Source: Galeopsis tetrahit (taxonomy: Eukaryota; Streptophyta; Magnoliopsida; Lamiales; Lamiaceae). Taken from it: 64,000 bases of DNA. Below are positions 22,805-32,905 of the stretch, in pieces. The position numbers were made by a program, and so were the translations under genes. The stretch is taken from NCBI GenBank assembly GCA_963675135.1, contig OY776132.1, positions 1,984,001 through 2,048,000 on the forward strand, given 5' to 3'. The first letter of the stretch is position 1. Each line of letters begins with the position of its first letter. The notes beneath the pieces were generated by a model. The model was given only the letters and a program-made list of their open reading frames with translations. It was not told where the DNA came from and ran no database searches.

Positions 22805-23236
22805 CTAAAACTGTTTTGCGGTCAGCCCCGACACCGGACTCGAGTCGCTGTTGACGTGGGCGATCTGTGTTGCGGCCGAACGATTATTTCCTCCGCTGTC
22901 TATCAATCGCGAATCTTGATTGTTTGCTGACTTTTGATCGGTCCCTCGTCTGTTCCAATTAGGGGGATATCCAATGCGTTCAAAACAAGTATCAATTGTG
23001 TGGTTGGTTTTTCCACAATGAGAACAATGGCGTCTATCCTTCGAATTCGAGCGCCGTGAGATATCGTCGTGTTTCTTGGTCTGCGTTTGGAAAGCAGTTA
23101 CTACTGCAAATGATTTTCTTGCTGCTTGAAGATAGTATGGAGAGATTGCATCAATCACAACAGCCGACACTTCTTTGCCGCTGCTGGAACCATCGTGTTT
23201 CTTGGTAATCTTGTCGTCGCCTCTATCATCCGACAT
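22805..23236 (-). pseudogene. copia 1 gag, internally deleted, with TAG
   Basis: 143 residues starting MSDDRGDDKITKKH. The fold normally found between the N-terminus and the zinc knuckle is missing: the frame jumps from DAISPYYL to QAARKSFAVV. The zinc knuckle CSHCGKTNHTIDTCFERIGYP-like motif (CX2CX4HX4C) is kept. The TAG at 22807-22805 lies in the same frame as pol, where copia elements usually have Gln (LTAKQF-stop-RLSLF), so a C-to-T change probably made it. Confidence 0.85.
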
Positions 23237-23256
23237 GATTGAATTTTGTGCGTGAG

Positions 23257-23304
23257 TGTTGAATTAATCACCAAGATCGGTGTTGAATTAATCACCAAGA
23301 TCGG
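23257..23304 (-). repeat. 24-bp tandem duplication in copia 1 leader
   Basis: TGTTGAATTAATCACCAAGA plus TCGG is repeated exactly twice, between the gag start and the primer binding site. Confidence 0.85.
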
Positions 23305-23317
23305 TGCTCTGGTACCA

Positions 23318-23523
23318 TGATAATATTTGAAGAACTCTTCGTAACAAAATTTGTATTCTGAATATCTTCTTGTGCCTAATGAGGCGAGAAGTAATATATA
23401 TACACATTGGCAGAAAGAAGCCCTAAACTAAGGAAGTAAAGTCCATTAATCTACTAACATAATTATCGGGGCTAATCTAACAGAATATTAGACTAAGTCA
23501 GAATAATAAATCTATTCTCAATA
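23318..23523 (-). repeat. 5' LTR of copia 1
   Basis: 206 bp copy of 19277-19483, followed on the minus strand directly by the primer binding site TGGTACCAGAGC. Confidence 0.92.
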
Positions 23524-23958
23524 GTCTCTAACCACAAAATTAAAAAAATTGTGATTACCGACGGAAATTCCGTCGCTAATCACAAAATAAAAAATAAAAA
23601 ATTTATGCAAAAATTAAATTATTAATTAAAGAAGAAAATTTGTTAGTTAGGAAATTATAATTGATTAAAAATAGAAAATTTGTTGATTAAATGCTACACC
23701 CTTGCCCCACACTGTTTTTTCCAAATCGACCTCGTCTAAACACTATAAACTTGGCTCGATTGGTTTGTCACTCGGCATTTTTAAGAAACCACATTTTATA
23801 TTGAATACAAATGGTTTAAAGATGTAGAGTTGAATAGATTTTTGAGAGGTTGATTGATGGTTACATTATAACATTTATGGTTACACTTGTTGCTTTTGTT
23901 CGTGTTTGCTTCTAATCTTTATTTTTCAGGTTTCAGTTGATTTACATGATACTTATTA

Positions 23959-24198
23959 GGTTGTGTTTAGATGGAGGGATTTGATTTGAGGAAGCATTTC
24001 AAATGAGAGGAATTAAAAATAGATGGATTTCAAATGACATGGTTTTAGTAAGAATTTGAAATCTCTCTCAATTTTAACTAAAAATGTATGCATACAAATT
24101 TAAGTATTTGAAATCCATTCATAATCCAAACATGTAGAATGAATTTGGACTGTGGATTTCAAATTCATAAGCCCAAATCCACCCAACCAAACGGAGCC
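23959..24198. mobile_element. Tourist (PIF/Harbinger)-type MITE
   Basis: 240 bp bounded by TTA on both sides (23956-23958, 24199-24201), the target site typical of PIF/Harbinger elements. The imperfect inverted ends are GGTTGTGTTTAGATGGAGGG and, inverted, GGCTCCGTTTGGTTGGGTGG. The interior is rich in ATTTCAAAT words. There is no coding capacity. Confidence 0.65.
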
Positions 24199-24619
24199 TT
24201 AGATAATTTGGGAAGGAGTGAGTAACTTATATATATGTATACTTCTGGTTTTATTTATAATCTCTACTTAGAAGATTTTAGCCTTTTTTTCAAGGTATTG
24301 CTCATGTCTCTTTTTGTAGTTCATGATATATATTGATAGTAACAAATAAGTGTCCTTCTGAATATACTCTGCTACCTAAAGTATATATTTTTGAGTTTCC
24401 TCTTCTGTGTTCTGATGAATAATAGTAATACTCAAACTCTGTGTTTGTGCACAAATTATCTCTTATCTTATTAATTTTTCCAAACTATGAACCAATTGAG
24501 AGAAATAAAATAATTGTTTTTTAGCTTCCTCTTCTGAGTTCTGATGAAATAAAAATATGTTTATGCACAAATTATCAAGTAAACGTATTTTGAAAAATGG
24601 TATCACAGAGTCAGTTTAT

Positions 24620-24880
24620 ATGTTATCCGTGGTTCAAGTTGACTTGGACGAAGAAGGTCAAGAAGAAGACTCAGATGCAGAAGATATATATATAGTGTAA
24701 TAACAAAATCTGTTTTTATCAATATTCTCCTTTTCATTGCTACAAATATTTACACAAATTATCAAATATTCTTGATTGGTTGGCTAACAAATTTCCTAGA
24801 GTATAGTAGGATTCTATATTGATAGAGGGACAAAGTTCAGTCCTTTGCAGATAACAACAATGGAAGATGCCATTTCTGTT
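24620..24880 (+). pseudogene. NLR relics: acidic tail exon and scrambled NB-ARC pieces
   Basis: 24636-24700 reads VDLDEEGQEEDSDAEDIYI then stop, like the acidic exons of the array, with the G|GTAATAAC-like continuation. Directly after it, patches of NB-ARC DNA survive with deletions between them: GCTACAAATATTTAC (ATNIY), a GAGTATAGTAGGA block (EYSRR) and GATAACAACAATGGAAG (DNNNGS). Nothing can be translated through. This is the footprint of one or more deleted NLR copies upstream of the 25240 gene. Confidence 0.6.
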
Positions 24881-25239
24881 TCTGTTTCTGTCTCAATCAA
24901 TAAACTCTAATATTTTCTCCTCCATCCCTCCCACCTTCAAGGTGATTAGGTGAAGAATGCAGAAAATTAAATTGCAGGTTTTTTTTTTAGTTAGTTTGAT
25001 TTGGCCACAGATTTTATTTCAGATGATATGTTGATACTTTTTAACCCAATTAGTAAAATAATGTCACATGTCTTAATTAGTGAAGTAATTTAATTATCTT
25101 AAAAGAAAAGGTTGACAATTGTTCAGAAGTCACTATCTTATCTGCTTGCATAGCCTCCTCCATACACCTTAAACCAACCAAATCAATAGTCACCTTAAAC
25201 CAACCTTTGGAGTTTGGAGAAAGAAGCTCTTCACTTGAG

Positions 25240-27987
25240 ATGGCAGCATCTTATGCAGCTCTGCTTTCTCTGTTCCACACCTTAAATCACATCAAAATTC
25301 ATCCTCGCCCTCCGATTTCTCTCCACCAATCTCAGGTGGAATCTCTCACCCAAAACCTCACTTTCTTGCAACATTTTCTTGAAAGTTATCCCACCTACGA
25401 AGACGACGACTTGGAGAGCCGCATCACTGCTTCGGCTTATGCAGCTGAAGATGTAATCGAAACCCATATAGTCGATGGAATTCACGCTCGATCAAGCATT
25501 CCTCAAAGCCTGTGGAGAGTGATAGATTTAATGAAGAAAAAGAGGATGAATATCAAGAAAAAGATGATGAAGATCACGGGAGCCGACCATTCTGGATTGA
25601 CAATTGATCCACAAGATAGTGGTCATTCTGGATCCACAAGTTATGACATAAACACCCTTCCCATTGACTTGCACCAAGCTCTAGAAGGAGTGATAAGAGA
25701 CATGGATTTGATCAAAACAGAGGTGATGCACACCATCCCCCATCTGCATAATAATTCAACTGCTCCACTTCCCCCTGCAGCTTCAACGTTGCAGACCACC
25801 ACCACGCCGGTGTTTGATGATGCCATGACTATCCAACTTTTGGATAAGCTCGTCGGACAACAAAGCGCTCTCCACATCGTCCCCATTGTTGGAATGGGTG
25901 GAATTGGTAAGACCACACTTGCTAAATATATTTATGCAAAACTACTTGGATTCCAATACTTTGACATTCTCGCTTGGGTTACAATATCACAAGAGTATAC
26001 TAGGAGAAATATTTTACAACTTCTTTGTGAGGGGGTCAAAGTGAGCAAGACTGTTTCGAGTGAGATGAGTGAAGATGAAATAGGACTTGTTTTATACCAG
26101 CATTTATTTGGTAGAAGGTATTTCATTGTGTTGGATGACATATGGAGTGTTGAGGCATGGAATATGATTAAGTCCTACTTCCCTGATGAGGATAACAATG
26201 GAAGTAGAATCATGATAACCACAAGGCTCTCAATTTTGGCTTCCGAGTTAAGTGGTTCTCACATCTTTCAAATGCAATTTCAAGATGAGGATAAGAGTTG
26301 GTGTTTGCTTTGCGAAGTTGTGTTTGGCAAACAAGATTGCCCGACCGAATTGGAGGACATTGGAAAGCAGATTGCAAGAAAATGTAGAGGGCTTCCTTTG
26401 TCAATAGTTGTGATTGGAGGGCTTTTAAAAAAATCTAACATGACTCGAGCATATTGGATATATACTTTAGAAAATCTAAATTCACTCGTAAATTTTGAGA
26501 ATGATGAATATGCATTTCGAATATTGCGCACGAGTTATAAGGAGTTGCCGATGCATTTAAAGCCATGTTTTTTGTACATGGGAATTTTTCCAGAAGATAA
26601 AAAAATCAGAGCATCAATTCTCATCAAACTGTGGGTTGCTGAAGGAATTGTGAAACCAAATGAAGATAAAAGCTTAGAAGAGGTTGCAAGAGACAACTTG
26701 AAGGATCTCATCAACAGAAACCTCATTTTAGTTTCTAAATTGAGGTGGGATGGAGAAGCAAAATTTTGCGGCATTCATGATGTGTTGAGGGATTTATGCG
26801 TGAGAGAAGCACAAAAGGTAAAGTTTTTTTGCGTTGTAACGCAACAGAAACACCACAGTCCACCAGGCATAAATATGGAACGCCGTATTCGTATTAATGA
26901 GGTAAATGCAGAGGAGGGATTTAACTCTGAATTCCTTCATGCCATGGAATGTGCATCACTCACCCGCTCTTTGGTTTATGGTATGCATGGTTATGGGCCC
27001 AAAGATTCACCGTCAGTTTATCTTGGATTGTTGAGGGTATATTCATTTGTTGATCAATATAGAAATAACATTGTCACAGACTCTAACAATGCTATTTTCA
27101 AGCATGCTAACTTGCGGTTCCTTTCTTTGAATCTGAAACCGAAAGCAGGATCAAGTTTGCGTTCTTTGTGTTCTCTTGTATGGAATCTACAAACACTTCA
27201 GGTTCGTCTGCGTCACAACAGGCCTATGATGGCACCCTCTGAAATATGGGAGATGCCTCTACTTAAACATGTCATGCTCTACAACTTTGTACTCCCGGAT
27301 CCTCCCAATGGGAAACACAACTTTGTCTTGAAATACTTACATACACTCTGTATAGTCAATTTCAAGTTTAGTGAAGAGGTGATTAAGAGAATACCCAATG
27401 TCAAGAAATTGAAAGTCGTCTACAAAAGATCTGGATATAATGACAAAGGGTTGTCGACTATCAAAAATATTGGTCGTTTACAGAAACTGGAATCTGTTAA
27501 TCTTGATGTTTCCCAACTCCGCAGTTGTGGTCGCAAAAATATGAGGAGAAATTTGGTGAGCTTTCCACATTCCCTCAAGAAGTTGAGTTTATGTAAAACT
27601 GAGCTCAGTTGGGAGGAGTTGACGATGAGGATAGGTTCATTGCCCCTTCTTCAATTTCTCAAACTAGGTTACAATGCATGCAGGGGAGCCAAGTGGGAAA
27701 CAGTTGAAGGGCACTTCTGTAGCCTCAGAGTCTTGGATATTTGGTACTGTCAGGATCTGAAATATTGGTATACGGATAGCACTCACTTTCCACGCCTTGA
27801 ACACCTTATTCTCGATTTTTTATCCAATTTGGAGGAGATTCCTTTGAGTATAGGAGACATACCAACCCTCAAGTCTATTCGGTTGGATAGTTGCAGCAAA
27901 TCTGCTGAAAAATCGGCAGAGAGAATAAAGGAGGAGCAAAACGATAATGGGAATGAAGACCTGGAAGTCGTAATTGGTAAGAACTAA
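25240..27987 (+). CDS. intact CC-NB-ARC-LRR immune receptor (R1/Rx type)
   Basis: About 915 residues in one exon. I choose ATG 25240 because MAASYAALLSLFHTLNHIK aligns with the sister genes; the frame is open 33 bases further up but without another ATG. CC domain at 1-160, with an extra linker of about 45 residues (MKKKRMNIKKKMMKI, then a Gly/Ser-rich stretch) absent from the 12319 gene. NB-ARC: P-loop GMGGIGKTT 218-226, kinase-2 FIVLDDIW 295-302, GLPL 384-387, CFLYMGIFPED, IHD 512-514. LRRs then run to the end. It ends EDLEVVIGKN at TAA 27985-27987. The standard donor G|GTAAGA is present at the usual place, but I find no acidic exon behind it. All motifs are intact; predicted functional receptor, by family inference. 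Confidence 0.9.
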   Translation: MAASYAALLSLFHTLNHIKIHPRPPISLHQSQVESLTQNLTFLQHFLESYPTYEDDDLESRITASAYAAEDVIETHIVDGIHARSSIPQSLWRVIDLMKKKRMNIKKKMMKITGADHSGLTIDPQDSGHSGSTSYDINTLPIDLHQALEGVIRDMDLIKTEVMHTIPHLHNNSTAPLPPAASTLQTTTTPVFDDAMTIQLLDKLVGQQSALHIVPIVGMGGIGKTTLAKYIYAKLLGFQYFDILAWVTISQEYTRRNILQLLCEGVKVSKTVSSEMSEDEIGLVLYQHLFGRRYFIVLDDIWSVEAWNMIKSYFPDEDNNGSRIMITTRLSILASELSGSHIFQMQFQDEDKSWCLLCEVVFGKQDCPTELEDIGKQIARKCRGLPLSIVVIGGLLKKSNMTRAYWIYTLENLNSLVNFENDEYAFRILRTSYKELPMHLKPCFLYMGIFPEDKKIRASILIKLWVAEGIVKPNEDKSLEEVARDNLKDLINRNLILVSKLRWDGEAKFCGIHDVLRDLCVREAQKVKFFCVVTQQKHHSPPGINMERRIRINEVNAEEGFNSEFLHAMECASLTRSLVYGMHGYGPKDSPSVYLGLLRVYSFVDQYRNNIVTDSNNAIFKHANLRFLSLNLKPKAGSSLRSLCSLVWNLQTLQVRLRHNRPMMAPSEIWEMPLLKHVMLYNFVLPDPPNGKHNFVLKYLHTLCIVNFKFSEEVIKRIPNVKKLKVVYKRSGYNDKGLSTIKNIGRLQKLESVNLDVSQLRSCGRKNMRRNLVSFPHSLKKLSLCKTELSWEELTMRIGSLPLLQFLKLGYNACRGAKWETVEGHFCSLRVLDIWYCQDLKYWYTDSTHFPRLEHLILDFLSNLEEIPLSIGDIPTLKSIRLDSCSKSAEKSAERIKEEQNDNGNEDLEVVIGKN

Positions 27988-28395
27988 ACCCCCACCAGGG
28001 ATTGCGATTCATTTATATTTCATTATATATACAAAGTCTGCGGCTTTTTTTAATGAAATCTATTAATTAAGACTTGAAACTTGAAAATTATGCATGATTT
28101 TAGTTGTTTAAAATATAATTTATTGCATGCGATTATATTTCCATGGTATATATTTCTACTTATTTGAATTTTGATAGATTAAAAGTCACACTTAACCCTT
28201 TCTTCATCATTTTAAGGATTTGTTGGGATTCTTTTGAGCGAGAGAATTGAGTTTTAAAAGGCCAAACACATGCATGATGATATTTAGGCCACTTCTGGAG
28301 CAGCTGCAGTCCAAATGCGAAAATCAGAACGAGAGAAACGGAAGTGATGGTGTGAGTTTTTCCGTGGAGAAAAGATAGAAGATGGCAACAACCAT
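27930..28395 (+). repeat. segment duplicated at 40013-40475
   Basis: The last codons of the 25240 gene and its 3' flank (GATAATGGGAATGAAGACCT, GTCGTAATTGGTAAGAACTA, TTTCATTATATA, GAGTTTTAAAAGGCCAAACA, GTGTGAGTTTTTCCGTGGAG) recur in order near 40 kb. This shows a second, dispersed duplication of the NLR end. 28396-28740 holds nothing I recognise. Confidence 0.75.
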
Positions 28396-28740
28396 GTCTA
28401 ACTAGTTTGTTATGTTAATTCTGAAGAATGTTTGAACTCGTATTTTAATTATTATTGTTTGTTGTATTATGTAACTTTTGCTATACTTTGTCTTGGAATT
28501 ATTTATATCATTTGATTTGTCTACAATATGCATCAATATTTAATTTAGTTTGAGTAGTTTGGATTGCACCAGGTTTTCATTGCTCTGTTAATGTATTTAT
28601 TGGTTTTATGTAAGCCCCACTCTGTTTCAATAAAATATATTACATTCACCAAAAGTTTAATTTGTGAGTTCATCCTGTCAAAAAAAAAAAAAAGTGAGTT
28701 CATAATAAGAGATTATTTTGGTCCAAACAGTTTTCAGATT

Positions 28741-28995
28741 TTTGAATTACATTATAACATTCATATTATTGATAAGCTCTCCGGACATAAATGTAGTCTT
28801 CAAATCCTAACAATTGTTGGAATGAGTGGAATCGGCAAGACTTCTCTTGCTTGAAATATTTACTCAAATCGTTCCAACACTTTTGACATTCTTGTTCGGC
28901 CGGGTTACAATTATATTCCTAAATAGTATAGTAGGAGAAATGTTTTACAAGTTCTTTGTCAGGAATATAGAGGGGGTGAGATGAGTGAAGGGGAA
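28741..28995 (+). pseudogene. NB-ARC fragment around the P-loop
   Basis: It reads HIIDKLSGHKCSLQILTIVG then MSGIGKTSLA (P-loop), a TGA where sisters have a sense codon, then ATAGTAGGAGAAAT and GGTGAGATGAGTGAAGGGGA (the SEMSEDEIG region) in shifted frames. There is no CC before it and no LRR after it. A dead partial copy. Confidence 0.75.
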
Positions 28996-29419
28996 TTTAG
29001 GAGAAACGTTGTAAAAATATTTATCTGAAAATGCACCATCTGAAATTTGCAATAATTCTTCAAAAGATTTATTACATGATTTGTTACTAATTCTACGGAG
29101 ATGACGAGCACCAGCTGTCAACTGCGGCAGCCATAATGATTCAATGGAAGATTACAAGGCATATTTGGCCATGCAAGGGATGTTATAAGTCATGTAATTA
29201 CACAAAATATATAGAGAAGAATTCAACACAACTTGTTCAACACGTGCAAGCAAACAAATTAAACCTTCAATAATCAGTTATACAATCACTAAGTGAATAA
29301 CCAATTAGTTGCAACAAAATCAAAACGTTATTCCAAAGAATTAATACTGAATAACAACCTTAAGTGTTGTCTGTAGATTCCAAAGAAGAAACCATGAAGT
29401 AGGAAACACTTGTCTGATC
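28996..29419. other. no recognisable gene
   Basis: Apart from AT-rich spacer, 29030-29180 has mixed composition (ACGAGCACCAGCTGTCAACT) that could be an old exon, but no frame is convincing on either strand. Confidence 0.3.
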
Positions 29420-29446
29420 TCAATCTTCTTCTTCTTCGTCTTCCTC
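29420..29446 (-). other. acidic exon relic on the minus strand
   Basis: On the minus strand GAG GAA GAC GAA GAA GAA GAA GAT TGA can be read, the end of an acidic tail exon like those of the plus-strand copies. It lies 260 bp beyond the stop of the PAH exons, so it would be 3' UTR or an alternative terminal exon. Confidence 0.35.
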
Positions 29447-29707
29447 TTACTGATTTGGATCATCTTTTGCTTCAACGTCTTCTCTCACTCTTCCTACATC
29501 CACACGACTCGTAACATTAGTTTAGATCGATTAGAACAACTATTCCATGACCACTATCATTCTTTAAATTCATATGAAGCTAGAATGAGAAATTATATTC
29601 TCTTATACAACGTCAAATTAGTATATATATTCTGTTAAGTCGACGAAATATTTTATTATGGTACCAAGTGATGATAATAAAACCATGAACTCCAGCTTGT
29701 ATCTCAT

Positions 29708-30023
29708 TCACGAAAGAAATGAAGCATCTTCCTCCTCGCCACTGAGGATAATTTCGTCATATCCCTTAGGAAAGTATGATGAGTTAATCAAACCTGGGTA
29801 CCTTCTAAACAATACTTTCCACTCACGTATGAAACCTTCAATGTCAATTCTGCCAAAACAAATAAATAATTAAGAGAGTTGCACAAATTATGGTATCAAC
29901 TATATAAACTTCCTTTATACCTGTTATCAAGTAACCTCTGCTGTATTTCTTTTTGATATTTTGACAAATCCTTAACGTCCTCAAAATAACGCCAAAGATT
30001 GATGTGTTTTTTGGTACCGAAAT
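29708..30023 (-). pseudogene. two PAH-like (SIN3-type) exons at NLR C-terminus
   Basis: Exon 1 (30023-29921) begins after acceptor GTTGCAG and reads DFGTKKHINLWRYFEDVKD, then KYQKEIQQRLLDN. The donor AACAG|GTATAA joins in phase 2 to exon 2 (29849-29708, acceptor TTTTGGCAG). Exon 2 reads RIDIEGFIREW, VLFRRYPGLI, FPKGYDEIIL and ends EEEDASFLS with TGA at 29710-29708. The pattern VKD...RID..G.I....LF...P.LI.....PKGY matches the paired amphipathic helix (PAH) repeat of SIN3 co-repressors, shortened by about seven residues in the first loop. Exon 1 splices in phase 1 to the donor of the NLR LRR exon at 30238, as the acidic exons do elsewhere. Both PAH exons lack stops and have intact splice sites, although the receptor upstream is broken. 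PAH domains bind short amphipathic helices of transcription factors. Here it would be an integrated bait or signalling domain, which is inference. Confidence 0.65.
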
Positions 30024-30237
30024 CTGCAACACTCTATCATGTCAGATAATTAATTCTTGTAATTCTGAAAACAGTGTTAAGTATATCTGAATTATAATTG
30101 AGGCAAATTAAGAGACAACATTTACCATTTAAATTATAATGGTGTTTAAAAACATGAATGAAATAAGAAACTGGCAATGATAAATTAGAAATATATTGAC
30201 GAAAAAGAAAAAAAATATTGTTCAATCAAAGTCATAC

Positions 30238-30830
30238 CAGAAATGTGAATTTGAAGGTCCATGTTCCCAAGCTCCTGTTGCTCCTCCTTAATTCCCTTAG
30301 CAGAATCTTCAGCAGAACTGGAACAACCACACAACCTAATTGATTTCAGCGTTGGAATGTCTCCTATAGTTGAAGGAATCTCTTCCAATACTTTTAAATA
30401 TTGGAGATGAAGGCGTTCAAGGCATGGAAAGTGGGTGTCTTCTGTCCTCCAGTATCTCAGCATACGACACTCAAGTATCAAGACTTTAAGGCTGCAAAAT
30501 CCTCCTTCAACTGTTTCCCACTCACATCCGACAAGGCATCTGAACCCAAATAGAGATATTGAAGAAGGGGCAACAAACCTATCTTTGTTGCACACTCCTC
30601 CCAATTGAGTCTGGTGCCCCTTAAAGTCAACTTCTTTACTACCTCAAAAGATCCCACGGGTGCTTCACAACATAGAAAAGTTTTTGTTTCTGAGCTTCTT
30701 TTAAGCACACATCCCTCAAAAGATCATGAATTTTGCATATTTTTGCTTTTCCATTCCAGCGCAACCTGTCGACTAAAATGAGGTTTCTATCAACGAGTTT
30801 GAAAGTGTGCTTGCGTGCGATATACAGAGA
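30238..30830 (-). pseudogene. NLR remnant: MHD region fused to last LRRs
   Basis: From right to left on the minus strand: KLVDRNLILVDRLRWNGKAK, KICKIHDLLRDVCLKEAQ, then near 30660 a jump (CACCCGTGGGAT/CTTTTGAGG) into the late LRR sequence VVKKLTLRGTRLNWEE. A frameshift follows near 30530, then WETVEGGFCSLKVL, EIPSTIGDIPTLKSI and MDLQIHIS, with the phase-1 donor G|GTATGA at 30238/30237. About 900 bp of LRR coding sequence is missing. Upstream NB-ARC and CC parts of the same orientation lie at 37364-39618, beyond transposon insertions, so all are probably one broken gene. The terminal exons are the PAH-like pair at 29708-30023. Confidence 0.82.
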
Positions 30831-30842
30831 TGTTGTCTGTAG

Positions 30843-32463
30843 TGTTGGCACAGTCCAGACAACAATGCGCAGCGAAATTTAATCAAACACTTTGCAAAGA
30901 GTATTTCAAAATTTGTGTAGATTAAATAATTAATCTACACGAATCACTTATATTAACTCTTAATATCAGTGAAACAAAATCATCAACCTCGAGAGGTTAT
31001 GAACAACTACAACTCAGATTTGAGTTTGAAAAGTTACTAGCAAAATACGAAACTATCTCCCTTATAGATCTAACATATTTTTCTAGCAAACGACTATGAT
31101 TGAGTACACTAATATTCGGGTTTATAAGAGTGCACCAATCTACAAGAAAGAACAATTTATATTTCTAGCTAGAAGCGTTGCGCATTCATAGGTAGTAATC
31201 TTGTATAGCTTTCTTTCTTGTTGTGCTTTGGAATGAAGGCAGTGTGCTCTATTTATAGACTTGATTTCGAACTGCCTTGCAACTCCCTTGATCAATTTCA
31301 ACCTTTGGATCAAGGTGGTTTCTTGTAACTTCCCTTCACACTCCATATTTGTAGGACTTGATCAATGGTGCTTAATAACCACTCAATCCCGTGCAACTGC
31401 CTGACTTGGGTGTTGCCCACGTCTTCTACCTGCATTTGGGACATCACTAAGCAACACAATTGTGGTTAGAGTTAGTAAAGGGAGAAAGGGCAAATTCTGA
31501 TGTTGTCTTAGGTGTTGGAACATTCAGTACAACATTCAAACTGAAAAGTTGGATCATTAGAGACAACACCTATTCCAACATCAACAATCTCCCCCAATTT
31601 GGCCTTTCTACATCAACACCCTTGATGTTCACAACATTCAGAATCTTGATTAAGAAAAACAATACTCATGATATTTCAAATAAGAACCAATATCAGTATT
31701 TAGCCAAATTCAATCACCGCATCTAAGTAAAACAAACTGTACTTAGATTTAAAAACATCAAAACTAAAAACATAAAGAATATTGTATGAGGAGCAGAAAA
31801 ATAAAAGACATAAGTACAGGCTTTACAGATTGAGGCAGTAAAGATTGAGGCAGTAAAGGGAAGGATTGGGCTGAATATATCAGCTGCATCTTCAGAGTCT
31901 GCACGAACTCCCCCATACTCTAAAACTCCCCCAATCTTTAGGCCTTCCTTCAATCCACATTGAGGTCTCCATAGAGATCCTCAAGGTCTTGTGCTTCATC
32001 GTCATCTTCATTGTTGGCAACCTCGGCATCATTGGTTTGAACAGCAGCATCATTGTTTATGTTTGGAACGTGGACAGCAGTAGAACCTTCCTCTTGGACT
32101 GGTACTGGAACTACTGGAACTGCAGCAGCTGCATCAGAATTGTTGTGAGCATCACTTACTCCCCCTGTTGAGGTGGAAAGGAGTGAAAAACGCAGAAGCT
32201 GTTCGGGTGAGGGTTGTTTGAATTTTGAAGATTTGTGAAAGTAATGGAAACTTGCAGAGCGGATTTGGTAGTGATAACCTGCAAAAACAATAAGAAATTA
32301 ATTAAGGAGGCTTTTCGAATTCTGTGATAAAGTGTAGAAATAAGTAATTCAAATTACTGTATACCAAATCGTGAGGAAACGCGAATGCCAATAAAATATA
32401 TCCTATGAATGAGTGTTTAATAAATTGATCTAAGTTTGAGAGTATAAAATTCACCATGCACAC
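30843..32463 (-). mobile_element. truncated LTR retrotransposon (3' LTR and 3' internal part)
   Basis: 30843-31586 (744 bp) starts TGTTGGCAC and ends CATCAACA, with inverted TGTTG/CAACA termini. On its right side the minus strand has a purine tract (CCAAATTGGGGGAGAT), so this is the 3' LTR of a minus-strand element. 31587-32463, and probably 37177-37363 beyond the nested copia, is its non-coding internal sequence with further CTCCCCC tracts. No pol or gag is seen, and no second LTR. Confidence 0.6.
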
Positions 32464-32818
32464 TGTTAGGAAATAAACACACGCACACGATGACGAAAAG
32501 AAAATAACACGAGATTTGTTTACCCAGTTCGTCTTACGACTACGTCTGGGGGCGATGCCAAGCCAGGTATTGCACTATGTTTTTCGGATACTGATTACAA
32601 TGAGAGAACATCTATTTATAATAGAAAACTTACCATAATTAACCCTAAGCTTATTAGGAAAATACTTGTTCCCTACTCCAAGCCATTAGGAACAAACTTA
32701 CCATAATTAAACATAAACCTATTAGGAAAATACTTGCTCCCCACTCCAGGTCCGTTAGGATCAAACTTGTCCTACACTCCAAGCCCGTTAGGATCAATTC
32801 AGGCTCCACACTCCAACA
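32464..32818 (-). repeat. 3' LTR of copia 2
   Basis: 355 bp. Differs from 36822-37176 at four sites, all in the U3-side repeats of the type TTAGGAAAATACTTG. Confidence 0.95.
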
Positions 32819-32905
32819 ATCTCCCACTTGAAGACTGAATTCTCCATGTAATCATATCTTCTTGATTCTCCTCCCGTATCCGCCTGGCATCGCCAAGCCT
32901 TATCT

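Larger units (their letters stand above)
19277..23523 (-). mobile_element. Ty1/copia LTR retrotransposon 1, complete structure, defective
   Basis: Both LTRs are present (19277-19483 and 23318-23523) and flanked by the 5-bp target duplication GTCTC (19272-19276, 23524-23528). The element reads on the minus strand. The primer binding site next to the right LTR reads TGGTACCAGAGC, matching initiator-Met tRNA primers. A purine tract (TTGAGGGGGAG) abuts the left LTR. The LTRs differ by four substitutions and one single-base indel that I can see. The minus-strand LTR begins TA rather than TG. The coding region has an internal gag loss, an in-frame TAG and one frameshift, so it is non-autonomous now. 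Confidence 0.93.
19175..23620. mobile_element. CACTA-type element end, interrupted by copia insertion
   Basis: CACTACAAAAAAAA at 19175-19188 is a CACTA terminus, followed by the complementary subterminal words ACCGACGGAAT and TTCCGTCGG. The element is interrupted at 19277 by a copia retrotransposon and resumes at 23524 with ACCGACGGAAATTCCGTCG. The opposite terminus is not found. It is non-autonomous, with no transposase seen. Confidence 0.5.

Noticed and set aside
25207..25239. upstream extension of the 25240 NLR
   Set aside because: There is no ATG in the extension, and homology with the sister genes starts at MAA(S)YAALL.
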